Shown here: positions 35,114 to 41,952 of the stretch, in pieces
Position numbering within the stretch: position 1 is the first letter of the stretch
Layout of the letters: each line of letters begins with the position of its first letter
NCBI GenBank assembly: GCA_902767775.1
Contig: CACXIP010000002.1
Span: forward strand, 186,001 to 250,000
Direction: 5' to 3'
From: an uncultured Prevotellaceae bacterium
GTDB taxonomy: Bacteria; Bacteroidota; Bacteroidia; Bacteroidales; Bacteroidaceae
Length of the DNA: 64,000 nt
Made by a program: the position numbers and the translations under genes
Notes under the pieces: model-generated
Told to the model about the DNA's origin: nothing
Seen by the model: only the letters and a program-made list of their open reading frames with translations
Databases searched by the model: none

Positions 35114-35965
35114 TTATTCTATTTTTACGAACTCATCAAGGCATTCCATAAACACCTCAACCCCTGAATCATCCATTCCTTTATTCACATAGAGCACCCA
35201 TGATTTCACAGGATGATAATCAATAAGAAGATCCTTGATTTTCTTATACCCATGTCTTATTACAATTTTCTCAATGATTGTTTGAAGCTTTTCTTGTGTG
35301 GGATATAAACGCAATTCCAGTTCTACAGAATCTAAATAATACTTTTGAGAGTAATCAAACTTTATCTTCCATCCATCTATTATCAAACTTGTATGAAATC
35401 CAAAAAGAGGTGGGAATCCACTTGTCCATATACCACCAAATTTTCTGTTATTCCACTGAGGGTCATCCAAAAGACGGTCTCGCCACCTACCTCTATCTTT
35501 TTCTTCATATAAACTTTTTCCATCTTCATGAAATCGATTTCTACTTCTTTCATTTTTTTCTTTCGCCAATTCCTGAACTCTTTTACATTCATCTGATTCA
35601 TATATGGCATCGCTAATCTCATCGGGTAAAAAATAATGATAATGTGCGCCATTTTCTATCAACATTTGTTCTCCCCATCTGGCTACGGCATATTCTTCTG
35701 CAAGTTTATTTGCCCTTTTATATGCTTTTGGAACAAAGAATTCCAAGAATTCCCCTGCCAGAAGATCGTTGTCTACCCATAATAGTTTTTTACCTTCTAT
35801 AATAAGCGTGTCGATTTCATCTTGAAATAAAGTCATCTCTATTTCAAAGACATCGTCTACCCCCACATAAGGAAGGTCGACACCAACATCGATAGTATAT
35901 TTTTTGCCTTCAGCAATGACATCACTTGCTTTACTATTACTGTTTTTTCTTTCTTTCTCATTCAT
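35114..35965 (-). CDS. Unknown island protein, 283 aa
   Basis: I do not recognise this cytoplasmic-looking, acidic protein: no signal peptide, no membrane helix, strongly charged (EEK/KD-rich). A region at about 100-180 (NGAHYHYFLPDEISDAIYES ... ERSRNRFHEDGKSLYEEKD) is charged and probably helical, followed by an aromatic beta-rich part (FGGIWTSGFPPLFGFHTS). This kind of composition and AT-rich codon use is common among immunity proteins of polymorphic toxin systems. It has its own R2 promoter. A truncated copy of its start codon region (13 codons) lies at 40806-40847 before the ankyrin gene, showing that a second copy once existed there. Confidence 0.55.
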   Translation of the reverse strand: MNEKERKNSNSKASDVIAEGKKYTIDVGVDLPYVGVDDVFEIEMTLFQDEIDTLIIEGKKLLWVDNDLLAGEFLEFFVPKAYKRANKLAEEYAVARWGEQMLIENGAHYHYFLPDEISDAIYESDECKRVQELAKEKNERSRNRFHEDGKSLYEEKDRGRWRDRLLDDPQWNNRKFGGIWTSGFPPLFGFHTSLIIDGWKIKFDYSQKYYLDSVELELRLYPTQEKLQTIIEKIVIRHGYKKIKDLLIDYHPVKSWVLYVNKGMDDSGVEVFMECLDEFVKIE

Positions 35966-35991
35966 AGTTGTCTCTTTATTGATTTCTTTTG

Positions 35992-36022
35992 CGAATTTAA
36001 ACTGAGGAAATCAATCCTCCAA
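35992..36022 (-). promoter_or_regulatory. R2-borne promoter of the 283-aa gene
   Basis: TTGG (36022-36019), 19-nt spacer, TAAATTCG (35999-35992) on the minus strand, 26 nt before the ATG. The same elements with identical spacing recur at 40876-40906. The match to TAnnTTTG is imperfect, so the call rests on the duplication. Confidence 0.5.
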
Positions 36023-36053
36023 GCGAAATCAAGAAACAAGCCTTGCAACTAGG
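36012..36053. repeat. Direct repeat R2, left copy (42 bp identical core)
   Basis: A 42-bp sequence beginning CAATCCTCCAAGCGAAATCA is identical to 40896-40937. Similarity continues at lower level through the -7 element into the first codons of the following gene. Confidence 0.92.
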
Positions 36054-36093
36054 GCGTTTTCCGGATTCCTTAGTCCTTTATTAATTCAGTTCT

Positions 36094-36894
36094 TCATTTC
36101 ATATAATAGTCTGCCCTTGAATAAGCAGCAAATTCAACTATCTCATCAGGACAAAATATTTCATAGACGCCATACCCTTCTAAATGCTCACTATTGGGAT
36201 ATGCAGCACAAAAAATATGGTGGGCTATGGTGTATACTTTTTTATATAGTTCAGGCAAGTGCTCTTTTAACAATTCTGTGGATACAGTCTCTGATGTTGA
36301 AAACTCAAACCATTTTTTTTCATAAGCCCAATTCATCATACCAACAATTGATTGTATGTCGCTATATGACAATTTCAATGATACTTCAATCTCTTTATTT
36401 CCATTATACATGCTATCTGGTCCAATTTCATATTCAGTCCATGGCATAATATAACAATTAAAAACATATATACCTGCTTTTAATAACCTTATTAGTTCCC
36501 CTTCATTAAAAATGCCCCCATTATCAGTGTCTTCCGGCCTAACTTCCCACAAAGGGTCTTTAAGGGAGAAATAGTACAAATCCACATCAATAGGGAGTAA
36601 TTCATTTACTGCTTTTGCCAGTTCCAATCCCTTTGTCCACCATTCTCTCCATTGGTCATCTGTCCAATGATGCTTCTGATAGAGGCTTTCCAAATCCCAA
36701 TCGTAATACCATTCTTTTAGTCCTTCAATGTCGGACAAGTCTATTTCTTTTCCACTTCCATCCTCACCAAGATATAACGAGTCACATCCACCAATGCAGC
36801 AACTCTCTTCATCCCAGAAGAGTGCATCTCCATAATCAGGATACATTTGTATTTTAGTTCTATCAGCCATATTATTCTCTTCCACAATTAACAA
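36094..36894 (-). CDS. Island protein with LFWDE/WW-G-LA domain, 266 aa
   Basis: The likely start is the Met at 36870 (MADRTKIQMYPDYGDALFWD) or 36894. Residues about 20-115 form a domain also found in the proteins at 37980 and 39132. It has ALFWDEESC at its beginning, then DLSDIEGLKEWYYDW, then QWREWWTKGLELAKAVNELL and VDLYYF. The second half (EVSLKLSYSDIQSIVGMMNW, HIFCAAYPNSEHLEGYG) is unlike the others. It has no signal or membrane segment. I know no name for the family; the shared, shuffled domain fits an immunity-like role. It is fourth in the leftward operon, 78 bp after the preceding gene. Confidence 0.6.
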   Translation of the reverse strand: MLIVEENNMADRTKIQMYPDYGDALFWDEESCCIGGCDSLYLGEDGSGKEIDLSDIEGLKEWYYDWDLESLYQKHHWTDDQWREWWTKGLELAKAVNELLPIDVDLYYFSLKDPLWEVRPEDTDNGGIFNEGELIRLLKAGIYVFNCYIMPWTEYEIGPDSMYNGNKEIEVSLKLSYSDIQSIVGMMNWAYEKKWFEFSTSETVSTELLKEHLPELYKKVYTIAHHIFCAAYPNSEHLEGYGVYEIFCPDEIVEFAAYSRADYYMK

Positions 36895-36971
36895 TTTCCA
36901 ATTTCATTCTATCAAAGAAGATTAATGCAAAAGAATCATTACTCTTCAGTGATATCCAACCTCTATTTCCT

Positions 36972-37946
36972 CTACTGTGTGGATGGTAACTTCATGATTC
37001 TTTTGTCATCTTCTGCCAGTGGTTTTATTGTTACATCATGTAGTTCGACAATATAACCCCAGAAGGTGTTTTCTGTAGTTTCATCATTTTTTATTACACT
37101 TTCTTTTCCGTCTGCATGTTGCAATTCCTCTTGGATGGTTTGAGCCCTTTCATACCACACCTCCTTTTCCCCTTTAGGAAACTCGCTCCGTTCTGCCAGG
37201 ATTTTTGTTACTGTTCCTGTTATGGAATGTGTGGGAAAACCATGGTGCTCTTCTGTGAAATCGATGATTATCCCATGGGCATTTTTGTTGTCGTAAGGAA
37301 AGGTACAAGTCCATTCCACCTTTTCACCCACAGAGAAAGGTTTGCCGCAACATTGTATTTGCCATGATTCATAATAGATGATACATTCGTCCATTTTTGT
37401 TTCTTCAATAATCTTCGGTCTTGTTATAAATTGTTGCAGAATCTCAATTTCTTTAGAAATGTCCGTGCAACACGTGTCTCCTTTCCAAATTTCCTTGCAT
37501 CTCCCTGTAATGCGAAGAAGATTGGTCAAAGGAAAATCTTCATGATTTAGCCATGAATGCCGATAACCGTAAAGACCGAATGCATTCAAAACCCTGAATC
37601 CTTCGGATACAATGGTAGAGACAAAATCTTCAAATGGGATAGTTTCATGCCATTCATCGTATATTGTATCACCACCCTCGTCTTGGTCGACTATGTCAAG
37701 ATGAAGCATGTTGTTGTCATCAAGTTCCATGTCAATTTCTAATACCATGTCATGGTGTCGCCATTTGATATAATAATCCCAAGAGCATTCCATTAGTTGC
37801 GCACATGCTTCAATGAAAGAAGCTAGTGGATTTGGCCCCATATATTCAGCATCGTACTCAATCCTTTTGTCATTTATAAGCATCACGACACGGCACCATC
37901 CGAAATAAAGGTTTTTGACTGTGAACTTAAATACTTCTTTCTTCAT
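36972..37946 (-). CDS. Island protein with C-terminal DUF6578-like domain, 324 aa
   Basis: The N-terminal part (about 1-150: FKFTVKNLYFGWCRVVMLIN ... FEDFVSTIVSEGFRVLNAFG) is an unnamed alpha/beta domain with the look of small immunity proteins. From about residue 190 comes a DUF6578-like domain: IIYYESWQIQCCGKPFSVGE, then HGIIIDFTEEHH and GTVTKILAE. DUF6578 is a domain of unknown function known from actinobacteria with the same WQMQCCG motif (from memory). The adjacent protein at 37980 carries the same domain at its N-terminus. Two adjacent cysteines could bind a metal, but only one pair is seen. Cytoplasmic. Third in the operon. Confidence 0.6.
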   Translation of the reverse strand: MKKEVFKFTVKNLYFGWCRVVMLINDKRIEYDAEYMGPNPLASFIEACAQLMECSWDYYIKWRHHDMVLEIDMELDDNNMLHLDIVDQDEGGDTIYDEWHETIPFEDFVSTIVSEGFRVLNAFGLYGYRHSWLNHEDFPLTNLLRITGRCKEIWKGDTCCTDISKEIEILQQFITRPKIIEETKMDECIIYYESWQIQCCGKPFSVGEKVEWTCTFPYDNKNAHGIIIDFTEEHHGFPTHSITGTVTKILAERSEFPKGEKEVWYERAQTIQEELQHADGKESVIKNDETTENTFWGYIVELHDVTIKPLAEDDKRIMKLPSTQ

Positions 37947-37979
37947 TTTTTTCAGTTTTATTATTTGTCGTTTCCATAC

Positions 37980-39074
37980 TTAAACTATTAACTCGATTGA
38001 ATACTCCTCACTGACATCCAACCACTTGTCTGTGTGGATGATGATATCTTCTTCATTGACTTGCAGCACTGTGCCCAACTGATATGCAGGTCTTCCGTAA
38101 ACACTTAGCATCACCCTGTCATCCGGAAATAGATGATGTTCAGAGCGACTGACGACAAATTTATAATTGCGATATTTGTCTTGCTCATATGTCCTATCCG
38201 TATGGATTTTTGGAATAAACAACCCGACCTCTGCTTTTTGGTTCATGTCGGGGCATAATCTAACAGAGTGGCCTTCTGTATTGAGACACCAGTAATTATC
38301 ATTACCAGCAAGAACTTCATAGCATTGTCCTTTTTCGCCATAATATAGTTCAACATCCTCTGGTAATAATTGTCGGATTACTTTGGCCAGACAATAACCT
38401 CTACACCACCAATCCAACCAGTCATCATTATTCCAATCATTATTACCAGTGTTTAAATGTTTCAAAAATTCTCTTTGCCACTTGATGATTTCTGGATACC
38501 CAACATTTTGGGTAAGATCGATGAATTGTTTCTCGTCTCCCTCATAAATTGACAAGGCATCTGTATTGCCTACAAGTCTCTCGTTCTCATCCCAGAACAG
38601 TCCTTTGCCTTTGATGCTGGGTTTTATTTTGATAAACTTCCCATGAGAAGAACATTCTGGGAATTCTTTGTATTCCCTTTCAACTGCATGTTCAAGAGTG
38701 ATAATGTAACTTTGAATGTCGCAGGCTTTCCTATGGTCATAATTGATGCATTCTTCATAACCATCTATGTAATCCGTATCGACAACTATGACGTCATTAT
38801 TAGAGTCATCCGCATTACGAGTTACCCCTGCAATATTGGCATATTTGTCCACAAAGACAGCTTGAATCCGGGTCACTAATCCTCGAACCCAACAATTTGC
38901 TTCCCAGAGATGATGCTCCTCATTATAATCAATCTCAATCCCAGCATAATTTTTGTACTTGTCTTTTTTGATGCACAATAAATCAGCGACTTCTCCCACA
39001 GTGATAGGGTCGCCACAACATTGCATCTGCCATGACGAGTAATTAACTGTACATTTGTCAATTTTGCCTTTCAT
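37980..39074 (-). CDS. Mosaic island protein: DUF6578-like + LFWDE domain, 364 aa
   Basis: Residues about 5-75 are a DUF6578-like domain (NYSSWQMQCCGDPITVGE, AGIEIDYNEEHHLWEANCWV). Residues about 160-265 are the domain shared with the 266-aa and ankyrin proteins (GLFWDENERLVGNTDALS, DDWLDWWCRGYCLAKVIRQL, VELYYG). The C-terminus (ERDD-type DDRVMLSVYGRPAYQLGTVL) is a small beta domain. The protein therefore joins pieces found separately in its neighbours on either side. It has no signal peptide. Second in the operon, 34 bp before the 324-aa gene. Function unknown; an immunity or binding role is inferred from composition and setting. Confidence 0.62.
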   Translation of the reverse strand: MKGKIDKCTVNYSSWQMQCCGDPITVGEVADLLCIKKDKYKNYAGIEIDYNEEHHLWEANCWVRGLVTRIQAVFVDKYANIAGVTRNADDSNNDVIVVDTDYIDGYEECINYDHRKACDIQSYIITLEHAVEREYKEFPECSSHGKFIKIKPSIKGKGLFWDENERLVGNTDALSIYEGDEKQFIDLTQNVGYPEIIKWQREFLKHLNTGNNDWNNDDWLDWWCRGYCLAKVIRQLLPEDVELYYGEKGQCYEVLAGNDNYWCLNTEGHSVRLCPDMNQKAEVGLFIPKIHTDRTYEQDKYRNYKFVVSRSEHHLFPDDRVMLSVYGRPAYQLGTVLQVNEEDIIIHTDKWLDVSEEYSIELIV

Positions 39075-39131
39075 CTTGTCTCAAAATAGTTCGATTCTTG
39101 AATACGGATTTGCACGAAACTTGTTAGATAA

Positions 39132-40739
39132 TTATAATTCAATTCTGATAGGTTTCCCATTACTGCAAAGTTGTAATTCGTTTGGAGATGGAGCGTGGTC
39201 TGGGTGCCAATAGGCTTTTTCAACAACTTTCTCATTATCATAAAGGTAGAAAAGGGCAATCTTGTCAGACAATAATTTTGCAATCTGGCAGGCCAATTCA
39301 TACCCGCGTTTCTTCCATGCCTGCCAATCATAATCAAGGTTCGTGATGTTGGCCTGAAAGTCTGCATTCCATTGTTTTAATCCCTCTATGCCATTTAATG
39401 CGATGTTTGTTTGATTGCCATCCTTATCTTCAACTACAAGTTCATCAACAGTGCCAATCCACCATCTTGCATTATCTGAGAATATTTTGTCACCCTTTTC
39501 CGAAGGTGTCATGTGAACAACATATTTCCCCTCATTCCCATAGGTCCATGGATTATAATCCCAAACATATTGTCTGCCCCCGGCATCGCGAATGATTCTT
39601 TCGATTTCACGTTCTTCATCTCCATAATCTTCATAAATCAAACCATCAATGACATCAAGAATGGTAGAACGAATATTTTTGAGTTTAGGCCAATATTCGC
39701 AATCCTCCAAATAGCAATTTGTATTTGGTGAAGCACCTCTTTTCAAAAGGAACTTTATCATTTCTATACCTCGCTCATAATAAGCACATGTCAATGGCGA
39801 CTTACCGTCGAACCCAAATAAGTTGATATCAGCACCATAAGACAATAGCAAATCGACTATTTCCTTGCATTTCTTTTCGCTAGCATCCTCAATGTTATTT
39901 CGTTCTTCCTCTGAATATTCTCTATCCAAATAAATATCATGACCCTTATACCATTCCACGGCCTTTTGAAGAACAGACTCTCCATTTTTGTCAAGACAAT
40001 GGATATAGGCTCCTTTCTCTATAGCATATTTTATCAAATCAATATCCCATGTCCAACTAGCATATAATAGTATGTCATCAATTTTAGAATGCCGGTGTAA
40101 TTGGTCTGGCATGGTTAGTCTCAACTGGTCCAAAGTCAGTTCGTAAAATAAATCTTTTATTTCGTCCCAGGTATAGGATTTCGGGGCTTTGTCGTAATTA
40201 TACGTATATACATCCTCAATTGTTTTATACATGCCCCTTGCTTCATCTCTGTCAAGAATGACTATGCATTTCACTTTAGGGCCAGTGTTTCCAACACCTT
40301 CGCCATAAACTTGATAACCCTCACAGACTTTTATTTCACCTGAATTGGCGATTTTCTCTAAGAGTTCCCAAAACCAGGCCAATAGTTGGTCAACTGTGAT
40401 GTCTCTATAAAAGTTATGGTATCTGATTGTACGGAACGGTCCATCCGTATCTTCCCATTCCAACCACCAATAATAGAGCAGGTTACTGGGATTATCTGCA
40501 GAAATTAAAGCAGCTTTGATCCATACTTGGATGGCATATTCCAACTTTAGTGTTCTGTAATCAATATCTACGGAAGTGCTTTCTGGTTTACGAAACATGC
40601 TATTCCACAACCGATAAACTTGGTCTGGTGCTTTCAATGCTATGCGAGACATTCCGCAATCATAAGTGGCACGTACATCTCTTGCTATCTCTATGTCTTG
40701 GATAGAGAACTCATCCTGGAAATTATTCACTTTTTTCAT
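39132..40739 (-). CDS. Ankyrin-repeat island protein, 535 aa
   Basis: The first gene of the island operon encodes a cytoplasmic protein in three parts. Residues 1-215 are an unnamed N-terminal domain with aromatic-rich SNLLYYWWLEWEDTDG at 84-100. Residues about 225-360 are three or four ankyrin repeats (SWTWDIDLIKYAIEKGAYIH, EIVDLLLSYGADINLFGFDG, EMIKFLLKRGASPNT). Residues about 395-535 are the domain shared with the 266- and 364-aa proteins (IFSDNARWWIGTVDEL, DWQAWKKRGYELACQIAKLL). Ankyrin repeats bind proteins, which suits an immunity or regulatory partner. A TATCTTTG -7 element lies at 40766-40759. A fragment of a second copy lies at 34735-34860. Confidence 0.65.
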   Translation of the reverse strand: MKKVNNFQDEFSIQDIEIARDVRATYDCGMSRIALKAPDQVYRLWNSMFRKPESTSVDIDYRTLKLEYAIQVWIKAALISADNPSNLLYYWWLEWEDTDGPFRTIRYHNFYRDITVDQLLAWFWELLEKIANSGEIKVCEGYQVYGEGVGNTGPKVKCIVILDRDEARGMYKTIEDVYTYNYDKAPKSYTWDEIKDLFYELTLDQLRLTMPDQLHRHSKIDDILLYASWTWDIDLIKYAIEKGAYIHCLDKNGESVLQKAVEWYKGHDIYLDREYSEEERNNIEDASEKKCKEIVDLLLSYGADINLFGFDGKSPLTCAYYERGIEMIKFLLKRGASPNTNCYLEDCEYWPKLKNIRSTILDVIDGLIYEDYGDEEREIERIIRDAGGRQYVWDYNPWTYGNEGKYVVHMTPSEKGDKIFSDNARWWIGTVDELVVEDKDGNQTNIALNGIEGLKQWNADFQANITNLDYDWQAWKKRGYELACQIAKLLSDKIALFYLYDNEKVVEKAYWHPDHAPSPNELQLCSNGKPIRIEL

Positions 40740-40758
40740 TGTTATCTAATTTTGTCAA

Positions 40759-40766
40759 CAAAGATA
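40759..40766 (-). promoter_or_regulatory. -7 promoter element of the island operon
   Basis: TATCTTTG on the minus strand, 20 nt before the ATG at 40739. A GCTGC-TAT-GCAGC inverted repeat lies just upstream at about 40771-40783, near the -33 position. Confidence 0.65.
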
Positions 40767-40805
40767 TTATGCTGCTATGCAGCCTATTTGCGTATTGGAA
40801 AGTAA

Positions 40806-40847
40806 TTATGAAATTGCAAGTAGTTTTGTTCTTTTTTGCTCATTCAT
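40806..40847 (-). pseudogene. Remnant of the start of a second 283-aa-type gene
   Basis: The 13-codon ORF MNEQKRTKLLAIS matches the start MNEKERKN of the gene at 35114-35965 at the DNA level (16 of the first 18 bases). It follows the right R2 copy exactly as the intact gene follows the left R2 copy. The remainder of the gene is missing, replaced by the promoter of the ankyrin gene. Confidence 0.6.
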
Positions 40848-40895
40848 AATTCATTCCTCTTGATTTCTCTTGTTGCGAATTTACGATGTGAAAAA

Positions 40896-40937
40896 CAATC
40901 CTCCAAGCGAAATCAAGAAACAAGCCTTGCAACTAGG
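40896..40937. repeat. Direct repeat R2, right copy (42 bp identical core)
   Basis: Identical over 42 bp to 36012-36053. A -33-like TTGG and a TAAATTCG with the same 19-nt spacing lie at 40906-40903 and 40883-40876. Confidence 0.92.
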
Positions 40938-40996
40938 TCACTTTTGTTGATTCCTCCTCCAAATTCAAATTTTTTTTACTCGTTCTGATTACTGAC

Positions 40997-41078
40997 TGAA
41001 GTTTCCCACGCTTATAAATCTCGTTTGAAATCATTGTCAACGACCAATGATATCATTACAAAAAGGCAGCACAACGTC
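40997..41078. repeat. Direct repeat R1, right copy (82 bp)
   Basis: Matches 34993-35074 at 77 of 82 positions. The surrounding 1.2 kb (40740-41952) holds no complete gene: it contains a remnant, R2, R1, a MITE copy, a pyrimidine-rich stretch and a minisatellite. Confidence 0.9.
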
Positions 41079-41288
41079 GAAGAGACGTGATACATCACAC
41101 AACTGTCCCAATAAAATCGTTAACAATTGTCTTTTTCTTTCTATAAAACAATGATTTAAGTAAAACTTCTCCATTCGGAGGATTTTAGAAATGCTTTTTT
41201 TGCGCTTACCTTTGTGGCAGTATCAAAATGTCACAGATACATCACGTCTCCCACCCAAAAATACCATAAAATCCATATATGTCGCTGG

Positions 41289-41495
41289 GGGTGTGTCAAA
41301 TATAATGAACGGCTTGAGAAAAGAACGCCGTGAGCCGAATGGAGCTCCCCTCCCCACGCGTGGGGAGGGGGTGGGGTGGGGAATTATTTTTCTGAAAAAC
41401 AAGAAGTTACATACCCCACCCCTGCCCCTCCCCTTCATGGGCCTTCATGGGAGGGGAGTTGCTGGCGCACAAGGTTTTTCTTTTTTGACACACCC
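41289..41495. repeat. MITE-like element, intact copy 2
   Basis: This 207-bp sequence is bounded by perfect 12-bp inverted repeats GGGTGTGTCAAA (41289-41300) and TTTGACACACCC (41484-41495). It contains the same GC-rich hairpin and the same GCTGGCGCACAAGGTTTTTC end as the copy interrupted by the IS at 2736-4260. It encodes no transposase. Confidence 0.85.
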
Positions 41496-41844
41496 TGTAC
41501 AAACTGAGCACAATCTAAAGTGGTAAACTTCTGTTATCCCTTATTGAGCAATTCTCTAATTCGGGATTATTTATCTCTATCTCGAATTGGAGAGATTTGA
41601 CTTCCGCTTCGCACGTCGACCTTTGGTTGTCGAAGACCCACGAGGAACGCAGTAATTCAAGTTTTTTTCTGTCTTTTTGAGAGTGCCTTGGCACTTTTTC
41701 TCGCTTCCCTCATCGCCATTTTTTTCTTTCTTTTTATTCTTTTTCCAAAGCGAAGCGTTTTTTTATTTCTCTTTTCTCAATCACTTCTCACCACCCACCA
41801 CCAAACATTCTGTTTCTATGGAATAACGGAACAAAGTAAACTTC

Positions 41845-41935
41845 GCCAACCGCCAACCGCCAACCGCCAATAGCCAATAGCCAATAGCCAATAGCCAACC
41901 GCCAACCGCCAATAGCCAACGGCCAACAGTCAACC
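41845..41935. repeat. 7-bp minisatellite, 13 units
   Basis: Thirteen consecutive heptamers alternate mainly between GCCAACC and GCCAATA, with three variant units at the right end. The array lies 18 bp past the stop codon of the GH2 gene. The preceding 41500-41840 is pyrimidine-rich with a small AGTGCC-TT-GGCACT hairpin followed by T-runs, and no gene. Confidence 0.9.
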
Positions 41936-41952
41936 GCCGTCGTGTTGAAGAC

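Noticed and set aside
34993-41078. CRISPR array or integrase att sites
   Set aside because: The repeats occur only twice each, are too long or unevenly spaced for CRISPR, and no cas gene or integrase is present.
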